Shown here: positions 39,700 through 49,549 of the stretch, one piece after another | How positions within the stretch are numbered: position 1 is the stretch's first letter | Layout of the letters: each line of letters starts with the position of its first letter | DNA from: Streptomyces ardesiacus | GTDB taxonomy: Bacteria > Actinomycetota > Actinomycetes > Streptomycetales > Streptomycetaceae | Assembly: GCF_003112575.1 (NCBI RefSeq) | Contig: NZ_BEWC01000002.1 | Coordinates: 558,001 to 622,000, forward strand | Reading direction: 5' to 3' | Length of the DNA stretch: 64,000 nt | Position numbers and translations under genes: made by a program | Notes under the pieces: generated by a model | The model's database searches: none | Told to the model about the DNA's origin: nothing | Seen by the model: the letters and a program-made list of their open reading frames with translations, nothing else

Positions 39700-41922
39700 T
39701 CAGCCGCGGTTCAGCTCGAACCACACCACCTTGCCGGTGCTCAGCCGCGTCGCGCCCCAGCGCCGGGCCAGCCGGTTCACCAGGTACAGGCCGCGCCCGC
39801 CCTCGTCGGTCGCCCGCGCCTGCCGCAGCCGGGGCAGCTGCGGCACGTCGTCGCCGACCTCGCAGCGCAGCACGTCCGTGCGCAGCAGCCGCAGGGTGAC
39901 CGGCTTGGAGGCGTAGCGCACCGCGTTGGTCACGACCTCGCTGACGAGCAGCTCCACGGCGTCCGTGAGGTCCTCCATGCCCCAGCGGGCCAGCGCACGC
40001 CGGGCCAGGCGGCGGGCCTTGCCGGGGGCCGCGTCCTCCGGCTCCAGGAACCAGTACGACACGTCGCTGGGCGCGATGCCGTCGAAGCGGGCTGCGAGCA
40101 GGGCGATGTCGTCGTCCCGGTCGCCCGGGCCGAGCATGTCCAGCACCTCGTCGCACAGGGCTTCCAGGGGCGGCGGATGGTCGGGGCCGGTGAGCTGCGC
40201 GGTCGCCGCCAAACGCTCCCGCAGTTGCTCTATGCCGGTCCACACGTCCCGCAGCCGGGACTCGACCAGGCCGTCCGTGTACAGGAGCAGGGTCGCGCCG
40301 GCCGGGGCGTCCAGCTCCACGGCCTCGAAGTCCACGCCGCCCACGCCGATCGGGGCGCCGGCCGGGACCCGCAGCACCTCGGCGTGGCCGCCCAGGTGCA
40401 GCAGGACGGGCGGCGGGTGGCCGGCGTTGGCGACGGTGATGCGGTGCGAGACCGGGTCGTAGACCGCGTACAGGCAGGTGGCCATGCGGTCGGTGCCCAG
40501 GCGCTGGGCCTGCTCGTCCAGGTGGTGCAGCACCTCCTGCGGCGGCAGGTCGAGCCCGGCCAGGGTCTGCGCCGTGGTCCGCAGCTGGCCCATGATGGCC
40601 GCCGACGTCATGGAGTGGCCCATCACGTCGCCGACGACCAGTGCGACCCGGCTGCCCGGCAGCGGGATGGCGTCGTACCAGTCGCCGCCCACCCGGGCGG
40701 TCTCGGCGGCCGGCAGGTAGCGGGAGGCCAGGCGTACGCCGGTGCAGCGCGGCAGGTTCTCCGGGAGCATCGTGCGCTGCAGCTCGTCGGCGATGTACGC
40801 CTCCCGCCCGTACAGCACCGCTTTGTCGATGCCCAGCGCGCTGTGCGTGGCGAGCTGGGCGGCCACCAGGAGGTCGTCGGCCTCGAAGGCGACGCGCTCC
40901 GGGCCGCGCAGGAACAGCGCGGCACCGATCACCCGGCGCCGCCCGCGCAGCGGCGCGAGGATCGCCCTGCGCCCGTCGGGCAGGGCCAGGTCCTGCTCCT
41001 CGCCCAGCAGTTCGGGCAGCGCCGCGCGGGCCGACCGGGTGTCCGTGAAGACCGGGCGCACCCCGCGCAGCACTTCGGCGAGCGCGCTGCCCGGCCGCAC
41101 CTCGCACAGTTCGGCGCCGAGCGTCTCCAGCTCCGAGGGTTCCGGCTGGACCGCCGGCGTGAAGCCGCCCTCGGTGTCCCGCTCGGCCGGTATGCGGTCG
41201 GTGCGCCGCAGCCGCAGCACCAGGGGACCGGTGGGGCGCTCGTCGCCGACCGGCAAGGGCTCGCGCAGATAGACGAGGATGGCGTCCGCGAACGTCGGCA
41301 CGGTGGCCCGGCACAGCCCCATCACGATCTCGTCCAGGTCCATGCCCCGGGCGATCCGCCGGGTCGCGGCGCCCACGAACCGCAGCCGGTCCCCGTCCCG
41401 ACGCATCGGCGTGGGCTGCCCGGGCGCGGTGAGCTGTCCCGTACGCCGGTCCGGCTCAGCCCCGCGCCGGGGCGCGGCACCGTCCTGCCGCCCGCCGTCC
41501 GGCACCGCGTCGCCCGGGACCACGCGGCCCGAGGCGACGTCGCCCGAGGTCACGCCTTTGGAGGCCATGTCGCCGGAGGCGGTGCCGGCCGACGGTACGG
41601 CGTCCGGACGCACGTCGGCCGGTTGCGCGGCGCCCGCCTGCCCGCCGTCGGGCTGGGCCGGGACGCCCTCGGCAACGGGGCGCGGACGGTGTGCGTCGGC
41701 CTCGGCGGCCTGCTCGGCGCCCGGCTGCGCGTGCTCGAAGGTCCCCGCGGGGTCCGTGCCGGGCGGCGTCTCACCGCCGCGCCCCTGGACCGGTAACGCC
41801 GACCCGGAGGAGTCCGGCGGCACGGGGGTATGCAGGAGCGCCCCGCGGGGGTCCGTGGGGTCGGCGCCCGTCGAGGGGCGGTCGAAGGATGTCGGGTGCT
41901 CCGTCACGCGTGTCGAATCCAT
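39700..41922 (-). CDS. SpoIIE-type serine phosphatase with GAF and HATPase domains
   Basis: A 740-residue signalling protein. Residues 1-170 are low-complexity and Pro/Gly/Ala-rich. A GAF-like sensor follows (about 185-350), then a PP2C/SpoIIE phosphatase (about 380-595: GGDWYDAIPL, VVGDVMGHS, ANAGHPPPVL, LLLYTDGLVESR, with metal-binding Asp residues present). The C-terminus (about 610-740) is an anti-sigma-factor-type histidine kinase/ATPase (N box LVSEVVTNAVRYA, G box GRGLYLVNRLARRWG). Phosphatase and kinase in one chain suggest control of an anti-anti-sigma factor encoded elsewhere. The 41923-42204 gap upstream shows no gene and no clear operator. Confidence 0.92.
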   Translation of the reverse strand: MDSTRVTEHPTSFDRPSTGADPTDPRGALLHTPVPPDSSGSALPVQGRGGETPPGTDPAGTFEHAQPGAEQAAEADAHRPRPVAEGVPAQPDGGQAGAAQPADVRPDAVPSAGTASGDMASKGVTSGDVASGRVVPGDAVPDGGRQDGAAPRRGAEPDRRTGQLTAPGQPTPMRRDGDRLRFVGAATRRIARGMDLDEIVMGLCRATVPTFADAILVYLREPLPVGDERPTGPLVLRLRRTDRIPAERDTEGGFTPAVQPEPSELETLGAELCEVRPGSALAEVLRGVRPVFTDTRSARAALPELLGEEQDLALPDGRRAILAPLRGRRRVIGAALFLRGPERVAFEADDLLVAAQLATHSALGIDKAVLYGREAYIADELQRTMLPENLPRCTGVRLASRYLPAAETARVGGDWYDAIPLPGSRVALVVGDVMGHSMTSAAIMGQLRTTAQTLAGLDLPPQEVLHHLDEQAQRLGTDRMATCLYAVYDPVSHRITVANAGHPPPVLLHLGGHAEVLRVPAGAPIGVGGVDFEAVELDAPAGATLLLYTDGLVESRLRDVWTGIEQLRERLAATAQLTGPDHPPPLEALCDEVLDMLGPGDRDDDIALLAARFDGIAPSDVSYWFLEPEDAAPGKARRLARRALARWGMEDLTDAVELLVSEVVTNAVRYASKPVTLRLLRTDVLRCEVGDDVPQLPRLRQARATDEGGRGLYLVNRLARRWGATRLSTGKVVWFELNRG

Positions 41923-42204
41923 CCGTCCGGGACTGCGCGCGGCGCGTGCAGTTCGTCCCGCAGGAATCCCGATACCCGCAATCCGTGTCCAAGGAACGGG
42001 ATTCCCGCGTGGTCAGAGGCAGTTCCTGTGCCGCCGGCGGACCGTCTGCGGCCCGTCTCCGTGTTGCCCTCGTACCCCTCGCTCACGTCCTGCCGCCCCT
42101 CGGTGACGATCGGTCAAGCACAGTGCGCGCTCCGCCGGTTGCCGCTGCCGCGCTCGTTGCGGAGGACGATCCTACGTTTCTTGCCGGGGGGCACATCAAG
42201 GGTC

Positions 42205-42918
42205 TCACGAGGAGACGTGCGCGGGCGTGCGATCCCAGTCCCCCGGCAGGGAGGGCACCGGCCATGCCGGATCGGGCCGCCAGTCCTCCCAGCCGTCGGC
42301 GAACGGCGTCCCCCAGGCCCGGATCTCCGCGACCGCGGCCCGGCCCGCCCGCCGCACCCGCTCGGCCTGCGCCGGGCCCATCAGCCCGTCCCGCCGGGCC
42401 TGCGCGAACTCGTCCTCGTCGCGCCAGTGCCAGGTGCGGTCCGGGTGGACCGAGATGTCCAGGAAGTGGTCCTGGGAGTCGACCCCGCCCTCCCAACGGG
42501 CCAGCGGCTCCTCCAGGTTGACGTACCAGTTCTTGAACCGCCAGCCCGGGTCCCAGAACAGCCACACCGACCAGGCCTCGCCGGGCCGCGCCAGCTTCAG
42601 CACCCCGGTGCCGAACCACCGGTCGCGCTGCACGGTGCGCGGCTTGGTGTAGCGCGAGGCCAGCGGTTCCAGGTGCACGGGCGTGCCGTCCGCGAGGACC
42701 GGCTTCACGCACTCCGTGCCGGGCGCCAGCCACACGGCGAGCAGGTCGGCGTCGTCCCGCACGACGGTGACGGGGCGGGCGATGTGCACGTGCGGGCCGC
42801 CGTTCTCCCGGTACCGCCACAGGATGTGACGGCCGGGTGCCCAGTAGTCCACCGGGTCCGCCGGGCCGTCCGCCCCCGGTCCCGTCGCCGCCGCACTCAC
42901 CGCTTCACCGTCTGCCAT
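42205..42918 (-). CDS. DUF402-family protein
   Basis: A 237-residue cytoplasmic protein with the DUF402 pattern: an N-terminal beta-barrel-like part (VTVVRDDADLLAVWLAPGTE) and the conserved WDPGWRFKNWYVNLEEP, then VDSQDHFLDISVHPDRTWHWRDEDEF with the acidic residues that bind metal in related nucleotide phosphatases, and a helical C-terminus. Some family members hydrolyse nucleoside di- or triphosphates. The activity here is not known. It is separated by 85 bp from fumC and is transcribed in the same direction. Confidence 0.85.
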   Translation of the reverse strand: MADGEAVSAAATGPGADGPADPVDYWAPGRHILWRYRENGGPHVHIARPVTVVRDDADLLAVWLAPGTECVKPVLADGTPVHLEPLASRYTKPRTVQRDRWFGTGVLKLARPGEAWSVWLFWDPGWRFKNWYVNLEEPLARWEGGVDSQDHFLDISVHPDRTWHWRDEDEFAQARRDGLMGPAQAERVRRAGRAAVAEIRAWGTPFADGWEDWRPDPAWPVPSLPGDWDRTPAHVSS

Positions 42919-43003
42919 GGACAGATATTAGGTGCCGTGGCCCATCGACGCGCCGAGGACCGCGGGGTGTGCGCCGGCGCACGCCCCCGGTCGCCGGGCT
43001 CCC

Positions 43004-44389
43004 TCACGGACGGGTCATCCGCAGCACGTCGAGCGCCTCGTCCAGTTGTTCCCGCGTGAGGTCGCCGCGCTCGACGTACCCGCCCTCCAGCACGACCTGA
43101 CGGATCGTCCTCCGCTCGGCCAGCGCCTTCTTGGCGACCTTCGCGGCCTCCTCGTACCCGATGTACTTGTTGAGCGGGGTGACGACGGAGGGGGACGACT
43201 CCGCGTACTCCCGCGCCCGTTCCCGGTGCGCGACGATCCCGTCCACGGTCCGGTCGGCGAGCAGCCGGGAGACGTTGGCCAGCAGCCGCACCGACTCCAG
43301 GACGTTCTTGGCGATGACCGGCAGCATGACGTTCAGCTCGAAGTTGCCGGCCGCCCCGGCGGCGGCGACCGTGGCGTCGTTGCCGGTGACCTGGGCGGCG
43401 ACCATGAGGACGGCCTCGGGGATCACCGGGTTGACCTTGCCGGGCATGATGGAGGAGCCCGGCTGGAGGTCGGGGAGCGCGATCTCCGCGAGCCCGGTGC
43501 GGGGCCCGGACGCCATCCAGCGCAGGTCGTTGGCGATCTTCGTCAGCCCGACTCCGATGGTCCGCAGCTGCCCGCTGGTCTCGACGACGCCGTCCCGTGC
43601 GCCCTGCGCCTCGAAGTGGTCGCGCGCCTCGGTCAGCGGCAGCCCCGTCGCGCGGGCCACCTCCTCGATGACGGCCGCGGAGAAGCCGGGCGGGGTGTTG
43701 ATGCCGGTGCCCACGGCCGTGCCGCCCAGCGGCAGCTCGGCGAGGCGCGGCAGGGACGCCCGGAGCCGCTCGATGCCGTACCGCACCTGGGCCGCGTACC
43801 CGCCGAACTCCTGGCCCAGGGTGACGGGCGTGGCGTCCATCAGGTGCGTGCGCCCGGACTTCACCACGTCGGCGAACTCCTCCGCCTTGCGCTCCAGGGC
43901 GCCGGCGAGGTGGTCGAGGGCCGGGATCAGGTCGCGGGTGACGGCGGCGGTCGCGGCGATGTGGATCGAGGAGGGGAAGACGTCGTTGGAGGACTGGGAG
44001 GCGTTGACGTGGTCGTTGGGATGCACGTCGCGGCCGAGCCGCTCACCGGCCAGGGTGGCGATGACCTCGTTCGTGTTCATGTTGGACGAGGTCCCCGAAC
44101 CCGTCTGGAACACGTCCACGGGGAAGTGCTCGTCCCACTTCCCCTCGGCGACCTCCGCGGCCGCCTCCTGGATCGCGCCCGCGAGATCCTCGTCGAGCAC
44201 CCCCAGCTCGGCGTTGACCTTCGCGGCCGCGGCCTTGATCCGCGCGAGCGCCTCGATGTGCGCGCGCTCGATCCGCTGCCCGGAGACGGGGAAGTTCTCG
44301 ACGGCGCGCTGCGTCTGCGCGCGCCACTTCGCGTGGACGGGGACGCGGACCTCGCCCATGGAGTCGTGCTCGATGCGGTAGTCGCTCAT
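43004..44389 (-). CDS. fumC: Class II fumarate hydratase FumC
   Basis: Iron-independent fumarase of the citric acid cycle, interconverting fumarate and malate. Start set at ATG 44389 ([17 protein letters not shown]), which gives 461 aa. The frame open to 44737 overlaps the other fumarase gene region. The family signature [11 protein letters not shown] is present, along with [29 protein letters not shown] and [13 protein letters not shown], which carry the substrate-binding and catalytic residues. It lies 103 bp downstream of a class I fumarase gene on the same strand, so the cell has both an oxygen-stable and an iron-sulfur isoenzyme here. Confidence 0.96.
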   Translation of the reverse strand: MSDYRIEHDSMGEVRVPVHAKWRAQTQRAVENFPVSGQRIERAHIEALARIKAAAAKVNAELGVLDEDLAGAIQEAAAEVAEGKWDEHFPVDVFQTGSGTSSNMNTNEVIATLAGERLGRDVHPNDHVNASQSSNDVFPSSIHIAATAAVTRDLIPALDHLAGALERKAEEFADVVKSGRTHLMDATPVTLGQEFGGYAAQVRYGIERLRASLPRLAELPLGGTAVGTGINTPPGFSAAVIEEVARATGLPLTEARDHFEAQGARDGVVETSGQLRTIGVGLTKIANDLRWMASGPRTGLAEIALPDLQPGSSIMPGKVNPVIPEAVLMVAAQVTGNDATVAAAGAAGNFELNVMLPVIAKNVLESVRLLANVSRLLADRTVDGIVAHRERAREYAESSPSVVTPLNKYIGYEEAAKVAKKALAERRTIRQVVLEGGYVERGDLTREQLDEALDVLRMTRP

Positions 44390-44492
44390 ACCGGGTACAG
44401 CGTGCGGGGCGGGGCGGATGTTCCTGGGGTCCCCCCGACCGGGTGCGGGGAGGGGCGGCGGGTCGAAGAGACTCCCCACCGCCCCGGACGGC

Positions 44493-46169
44493 CTAGGCCA
44501 GCCCCGGCCCCCGCACCGGAATCGTCGTGAACGTCGGCGCCGGCGCCGGGTCCTGGAAGAAGTCGTTGCCCTTGTCGTCCACCACGATGAACGCCGGGAA
44601 GTCCTCGACCTCGATCTTCCAGACCGCCTCCATGCCGAGCTCCTCGTACTCGACGACCTCGACCTTCTTGATGCAGTCCTGCGCCAGCCGCGCCGCCGGC
44701 CCGCCGATCGACCCCAGGTAGAAGCCGCCGTGCGCATCGCACGCGTCCGTGACCTGCTTGCTGCGGTTCCCCTTGGCCAGCATCACCTTGGAGCCCCCCG
44801 CCGCCTGGAACTGCTCCACGTAGGAGTCCATGCGCCCCGCGGTGGTCGGACCGAAGGACCCGGAGGCGTACCCCTCCGGCGTCTTCGCGGGGCCGGCGTA
44901 GTACACCGGGTGGTCCTTCAGGTACTGCGGCATCTCCTCGCCCGCGTCCAGCCGCTCCTTGATCTTGGCGTGCGCGATGTCGCGGGCCACGACCAGCGGG
45001 CCGGTCAGCGACAGCCGGGTCTTGACCGGGTGCTTGGTCAGCTCGGCCAGGATGTCGTCCATCGGACGGTTGAGGTCGATCCTGACGACGTCCCCCTCCG
45101 ACTCGAGGTGCTCGTCCGTCGTCTCCGGCAGGAACCGCGCCGGGTCGGTCTCGAGCTGCTCCAGGAAGACGCCCTCGGCGGTGATCTTCGCGACGGCCTG
45201 CCGGTCGGCGGAGCAGGACACGGCGATGGCGACCGGGCAGGACGCCCCGTGCCGGGGCAGCCGCACCACACGCACGTCGTGGCAGAAGTACTTGCCGCCG
45301 AACTGCGCGCCGATGCCGATCTTCTGGGTCAGCTCGAAGACCTTCTCCTCCAGCTCCTTGTCCCGGAAGCCGTGCCCGAGCTCCGAACCCTCGGCCGGGA
45401 TCTCGTCCAGGTAGTGCGCGGAGGCGTACTTCGCGGTCTTCAGCGCGTACTCGGCCGACGTGCCGCCGACCACGATCGCCAGGTGGTACGGCGGGCACGC
45501 GGCCGTGCCCAGCGAACGGATCTTCTCCTCCAGGAACTTCATCATGGAGGACTCGTTCAGGACGGCCTTCGTCTCCTGGTACAGGAACGACTTGTTGGCC
45601 GAGCCGCCGCCCTTGGCCATGAACAGGAACTTGTAGGCGCCGCCGTCGGTCGCGTACAGCTCGATCTGGGCCGGGAGGTTGGAGCCGGTGTTCTTCTCCT
45701 CCCACATGGTCAGCGGGGCCATCTGCGAGTAGCGCAGGTTCAGGTTCTTGTAGGCGTCGTAGATGCCCCGGCTCAGGGCCTCCTCGTCGCCGCCCGCGGT
45801 GAGCACGTTCTGGCCGCGCTTGCCCATGACGATCGCCGTACCGGTGTCCTGGCACATCGGCAGCACGCCCGCCGCCGCGATGTTCGCGTTCTTCAGCAGG
45901 TCGAGGGCGACGAACTTGTCGTTGCCGGACGCCTCCGGGTCGTCGATGATGCGGCGCAGCTGCGCCAGGTGGGCCGGGCGCAGGTAGTGCTGGATGTCGT
46001 GGATGGCCTCCTCGGCCAGCTTGCGCAGCGCCTCCGGCTCCACCTTGAGGAACGTCCGCCCGTCGGCCTCGAAGGTGGAGACGCCCTCGGCGGTCACCAG
46101 CCGGTACGGAGTGGTGTCCTCGCCCTGGGGGAGCAGATCGGTGTACGCGAACTCAGGCATCTCGCCCAT
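44493..46169 (-). CDS. Class I fumarate hydratase (iron-sulfur)
   Basis: A 558-residue iron-sulfur fumarase. The 4Fe-4S ligand Cys of the first conserved block is C106 in [11 protein letters not shown]. Further Cys blocks ([14 protein letters not shown] and the region with [15 protein letters not shown]) follow in the N-terminal alpha domain. The C-terminal beta domain (about 370-558) has [36 protein letters not shown] and [11 protein letters not shown]. Single-chain length is typical. These enzymes are oxygen-sensitive, so the neighbouring FumC may back it up. Two possible starts (ATG 46169 or Met at residue 4) differ little. Confidence 0.96.
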   Translation of the reverse strand: MGEMPEFAYTDLLPQGEDTTPYRLVTAEGVSTFEADGRTFLKVEPEALRKLAEEAIHDIQHYLRPAHLAQLRRIIDDPEASGNDKFVALDLLKNANIAAAGVLPMCQDTGTAIVMGKRGQNVLTAGGDEEALSRGIYDAYKNLNLRYSQMAPLTMWEEKNTGSNLPAQIELYATDGGAYKFLFMAKGGGSANKSFLYQETKAVLNESSMMKFLEEKIRSLGTAACPPYHLAIVVGGTSAEYALKTAKYASAHYLDEIPAEGSELGHGFRDKELEEKVFELTQKIGIGAQFGGKYFCHDVRVVRLPRHGASCPVAIAVSCSADRQAVAKITAEGVFLEQLETDPARFLPETTDEHLESEGDVVRIDLNRPMDDILAELTKHPVKTRLSLTGPLVVARDIAHAKIKERLDAGEEMPQYLKDHPVYYAGPAKTPEGYASGSFGPTTAGRMDSYVEQFQAAGGSKVMLAKGNRSKQVTDACDAHGGFYLGSIGGPAARLAQDCIKKVEVVEYEELGMEAVWKIEVEDFPAFIVVDDKGNDFFQDPAPAPTFTTIPVRGPGLA

Positions 46170-46371
46170 TCCTCACTAGACATCACGCGCGGCTGGACTT
46201 CGCTGGATCTCCGGCGGAGCTCCCAGCAACGACGGCTGGCCTCCATTGGCAGCGCCCACCAGCGTAAAACCTGCCCGCGGCGCCGGGCTTGTGAGGTAAG
46301 GCTCAGTTGGCCGGACCCTGGGCGACGACGACGTCGTCCACAGGGGCTGGTCGCGATCTATCGCGTTTCGG

Positions 46372-46377
46372 TACGCT
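46372..46377 (+). promoter_or_regulatory. Likely -10 element of a leaderless transcript
   Basis: TACGCT at 46372-46377 is followed by 6 nt and then the GTG start at 46384, with no ribosome-binding sequence. The mRNA would then begin at or next to the start codon. Confidence 0.5.
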
Positions 46378-46383
46378 ACGGCC

Positions 46384-47064
46384 GTGGACCTTCACAAGCA
46401 CGCCCCCGCCGCCCCGCGCACCTCCGAGCTGCGCGCCTCGGACGCCGACCGCGACCGCGTGGCCGACATGCTGCGCGAAGCCCTCGCCGAGGGGCGCCTC
46501 ACCGCCGACGAGCACGCCGAGCGCGTCGAGGGCGTGCTGGCCGCCAAGACCGTCGGTGAGCTGGACCTCTTCGTGCGGGACCTGCCCGCCGCCCACCGGG
46601 CCGGGGGCGCGCCCGCCCCGGCCCCGCACGCCCCCACCGCCGGCGCCATCCCGGCGGAGCCCGACGAGAACGTGGTGGCGGTCTTCAGCAGCGCCGTCCG
46701 CAAGGGCCGCTGGCGGGCCAACCGCCGCATCCACGCCTACGCGGTCTTCGGCAGCGTCGAGATAGACCTCAGCGAGGCGGTCTTCGAGTACCAGCAGGTC
46801 GTCATCAAGGCGTTCTCCGTCTTCGGCAGCGTCGAGGTCCGTGTCCCGGAGAACGTGTCGGTGCGGGGCGCGGGAGGCAGCGTCCTCGGCAGTTTCGAGG
46901 TCCACACCCTCGACTCCGACGAGGCCGAGGCGCCCGTGGTCTACGTGGACGGCTGGGCCGTGCTCGGCAGCGTCGAGGCGCGTCCCAAGCGCGGGAAGAT
47001 CGTCGCGGACATCCTCGACCGGGTGCACCGCCGGGTCGAGAAGGGCGTGCGCAAGCATCTGTAG
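46384..47064 (+). CDS. DUF1707 domain protein with LiaF-like C-terminal domain
   Basis: A 226-residue protein. Residues 14-66 are a DUF1707 (SHOCT-like) domain: RASDADRDRVADMLREALAEGRLTADEHAERVE, a helical pair found in many actinobacterial membrane or envelope-stress proteins. A Pro/Ala linker follows. The C-terminal part (about 110-205) has repeated beta turns (VFGSVEIDL, VFGSVEVRV, VLGSFEVHT, VLGSVEARP) as in the LiaF/YvqF C-terminal domain that responds to cell-wall stress. No membrane helix is present. The start looks leaderless. Confidence 0.88.
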   Translation: MDLHKHAPAAPRTSELRASDADRDRVADMLREALAEGRLTADEHAERVEGVLAAKTVGELDLFVRDLPAAHRAGGAPAPAPHAPTAGAIPAEPDENVVAVFSSAVRKGRWRANRRIHAYAVFGSVEIDLSEAVFEYQQVVIKAFSVFGSVEVRVPENVSVRGAGGSVLGSFEVHTLDSDEAEAPVVYVDGWAVLGSVEARPKRGKIVADILDRVHRRVEKGVRKHL

Positions 47065-47169
47065 CGCGGCCCCGGCGGCGGTGGGGAACCCAGTGCATAG
47101 GCGCGCGTACAACGGGTAAGCCTTGACGCATCGTCTCTCGCTAGCGAAGCCGTCGTCAGGAGTAGACCC

Positions 47170-47547
47170 GTGCTGCAACCGCCGCATTCGTCCCTGCAGG
47201 TAGCTGCCGTTCCGGCCCAGCGGGGGCCCGTGCGGGACAGGGACCAAGACGCTCCCTGGCACACCGAGGCGGTGTGCCGGCGCGACGAGGCCGGACTGTT
47301 CTTCGCCCCCTCCAAGGAACCGACCGCCGCCCGGCTCTCCCGCGAAGAGGCCGCCAAGCGCGTCTGCGCGCGCTGTCCGGTCATGGTCGAGTGCCGCGAG
47401 CACGCCCTCCTGCAACCCGAGCCCTACGGCGTCTGGGGCGGCCTCACCGCCGCCGAACGCCGTGTGGTCCTCGCCCGGCGCCGCCGCCGCGAGATGGAAC
47501 TCAAGAACCCCGCCCGCACGACGGGCCGCATAGCCGCGGCCGGTTAG
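47170..47547 (+). CDS. wblI: WhiB-family iron-sulfur regulator
   Basis: A 125-residue WhiB-like protein. The four cluster-binding cysteines are C36, C66, C69 and C75 (AVCRRDE...RVCARCPVMVEC), followed by the GVWGG turn (about 87-91) and a basic C-terminus (VVLARRRRREMELK) that contacts DNA. Such proteins bind a 4Fe-4S cluster and partner with the main sigma factor. The symbol follows the conserved gene order (DUF1707 protein, WhiB, glpX) that I recall for S. coelicolor wblI. It is an assignment by synteny. A terminator follows at once. Confidence 0.9.
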   Translation: MLQPPHSSLQVAAVPAQRGPVRDRDQDAPWHTEAVCRRDEAGLFFAPSKEPTAARLSREEAAKRVCARCPVMVECREHALLQPEPYGVWGGLTAAERRVVLARRRRREMELKNPARTTGRIAAAG

Positions 47548-47562
47548 GGCCCGGGCAAGCGG

Positions 47563-47596
47563 AAGGGCACCCTCTCCGCACAGAGGGTGCCCCTTT
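47563..47596 (+). terminator. Terminator after the WhiB gene
   Basis: GGGCACCCTCT (47565-47575) pairs perfectly with AGAGGGTGCCC (47582-47592), loop CCGCAC, followed by CTTTC. On either side AAG and CTT extend the stem. Confidence 0.8.
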
Positions 47597-47756
47597 CACG
47601 CCGGGGACGACTCACGACTTGCCCACGGCACTTCCCGACGCCGGGCACTGCCGCCAACCGAGGGGCGCGGGGACTGCGCGACAAGCCACGGCGTACGCCG
47701 CACCCGCCCCTGGCAGGCACCCCCGACTCAATGGGCACCGCGCACGTCCGACGGAG

Positions 47757-48788
47757 TCACTTCGCCCGGTCGAAATCGATCGCGCTGTACGCCCGCAGCT
47801 TGCTCAGCCGGTGCTCGGAGTCGATCCGGCGCACCGTCCCCGACTTGGACCGCATCACGATCGAGTCGGTCGTCGCCGTCTCCGACCGGTACCGCACCCC
47901 GCGCAGCAGCTCGCCGTCGGTGATGCCGGTGGCGACGAAGAAGACGTTGTCCCCGGAGACCAGGTCGTCGGTGGTGAGAACCCGGTCCAGGTCGTGGCCC
48001 GCGGCCACGGCACGCTGCCGCTCCTCGTCGTCCTTGGGCCACAGCTTGCCCTGGATCGTGCCGCCCAGGCACTTCACGGCACAGGCCGAGATGATGCCCT
48101 CCGGCGTGCCCCCGATGCCCAGCAGCAGGTCGATGCCGGTGCCCTCGCGCAGGGCCAGGATGGAGCCGGCCACGTCGCCGTCGGAGATCAGCTTGATCCG
48201 GGCACCGGTCTCCCGGACCTCCTTGATCAGGCCCTGGTGCCGCGGCCGGTCGAGGATGACGACGGTGACGTCCTCGGGCGTGCGGCGCTTGGCCTTGGCG
48301 ATCCGGCGGATGTTCACGGCCACGGGCGCGTTGATGTCGACGAAGTCGGCGGCCTCCGGGCCGGTGACCAGCTTGTCCATGTAGAAGACCGCCGACGGGT
48401 CGAACATGGAGCCGCGCTCGGCGGCGGCCAGCACCGCGATCGCGTTGGTCATGCCGTTGGCGGTCAGCGTGGTGCCGTCGATGGGGTCGACCGCGATGTC
48501 GACCTCCGCACCGGTGCCGTCGCCGACCCGCTCCCCGTTGAAGAGCATCGGGGCCTCGTCCTTCTCGCCCTCGCCGATGACGACGACGCCGTTCATCGAG
48601 ACGGTGTGGACGAGGGTGCGCATCGCGCGCACCGCGGCACCGTCGGCGCCGTTCTTGTCACCGCGTCCGACCCAGCGGCCGGCGGCCATGGCCGCGGCCT
48701 CGGTGACCCGGACCAGCTCCATGGCGAGGTTGCGGTCGGGGGCCTCCGAGGGGACGTCCAGCTCGGACGGGAGATGATGCTCGGTCAT
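47757..48788 (-). CDS. glpX: Class II fructose-1,6-bisphosphatase GlpX
   Basis: A gluconeogenic enzyme (fructose-1,6-bisphosphate to fructose-6-phosphate), cytoplasmic, 343 aa. The inositol-phosphatase-like signature [32 protein letters not shown] (metal site) and the lithium-sensitive GlpX pattern [21 protein letters not shown] are all present. ATG 48788 follows AGAAAGGTG. It is divergent from the DUF4245 gene. In actinobacteria GlpX is usually the only fructose bisphosphatase. Confidence 0.95.
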   Translation of the reverse strand: MTEHHLPSELDVPSEAPDRNLAMELVRVTEAAAMAAGRWVGRGDKNGADGAAVRAMRTLVHTVSMNGVVVIGEGEKDEAPMLFNGERVGDGTGAEVDIAVDPIDGTTLTANGMTNAIAVLAAAERGSMFDPSAVFYMDKLVTGPEAADFVDINAPVAVNIRRIAKAKRRTPEDVTVVILDRPRHQGLIKEVRETGARIKLISDGDVAGSILALREGTGIDLLLGIGGTPEGIISACAVKCLGGTIQGKLWPKDDEERQRAVAAGHDLDRVLTTDDLVSGDNVFFVATGITDGELLRGVRYRSETATTDSIVMRSKSGTVRRIDSEHRLSKLRAYSAIDFDRAK

Positions 48789-48914
48789 CGGAACGCACCT
48801 TTCTGATACGACGACGGCCGGATGAGGGTGTGCTCACGACTCTATCGTCAGTCCGACAGAATGAGCAGGGGACCCCACGTATGAGCACATGGGGGACCTG
48901 CGACGATAGGGAAC

Positions 48915-49448
48915 GTGGCAGGTACGAAAGGCAAGCAGAAGACGGCCCGGGACATGGTCCTCTCCCTGGGGGTCATCGTTCTCGCGGGACTGGTCATGTG
49001 GCTCTTCATCCCGCACGACGACGGCGGACCCGACATCAAGCGGGTGGACTACACGGTCGAGCTGACCACCGCGCGCCGCGCCGCGCCGTACCCGGTGGCG
49101 GCGCCCGAGGGGCTGGCCAAGGAGTGGAAGCCGACCTCCGTCCGCTACCGCGGCGCCGAGGACAACACCTGGCACCTGGGCTACCACGCCCCCGACGGGG
49201 AGTACGTGGCGGTCGAGCAGTCGACGGGCAAGCCGTCCGAGTTCATCGAGCAGGCCAGTCAGGGCGGGAGCAGGACCGGGACCACCGAGGAGATCGGCGG
49301 CCGGACGTGGACCCGTTACACGGGCGGACGCTACGAGGCGCTGGTGCTGCAGGACACCGACGGCGTGAAGGGCGCGACGACGGTCGTGGCCGGCACGGGG
49401 TCGTTCGAGCAGCTGGGCCAGATGGCGGCGGCGCTGAAGCTGGCCTGA
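48915..49448 (+). CDS. DUF4245-family membrane-anchored protein
   Basis: A 177-residue protein. A short basic tail is followed by one membrane helix (about 14-33) and an extracytoplasmic domain (about 45-175) with PVAAPEGLAKEWKPTSVRY, GGRTWTRYTGGRYEALVLQD and a C-terminal FEQLGQMAAALKLA. This matches the DUF4245 family found next to glpX in actinobacteria, whose function is unknown. The GTG start follows a possible -10 (CGACGATAG) by only a few bases and no ribosome site is visible, so the message may be leaderless. Confidence 0.85.
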   Translation: MAGTKGKQKTARDMVLSLGVIVLAGLVMWLFIPHDDGGPDIKRVDYTVELTTARRAAPYPVAAPEGLAKEWKPTSVRYRGAEDNTWHLGYHAPDGEYVAVEQSTGKPSEFIEQASQGGSRTGTTEEIGGRTWTRYTGGRYEALVLQDTDGVKGATTVVAGTGSFEQLGQMAAALKLA

Positions 49449-49506
49449 CCCGGCCGCCCCGGCTGCGCGGCACCCGTACGCTGCCGCCGAGCGGCCGCGC
49501 ACACGA

Positions 49507-49534
49507 CGAAGCCCCCGGTGCACCGGGGGCTTCG
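49507..49534. terminator. Bidirectional terminator, DUF4245 gene / nitroreductase gene
   Basis: CGAAGCCCCCGGTG (49507-49520) abuts its reverse complement CACCGGGGGCTTCG (49521-49534). The central bases would form the loop. It lies between convergent genes. Confidence 0.8.
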
Positions 49535-49549
49535 TGACGCTCGTCGGTC

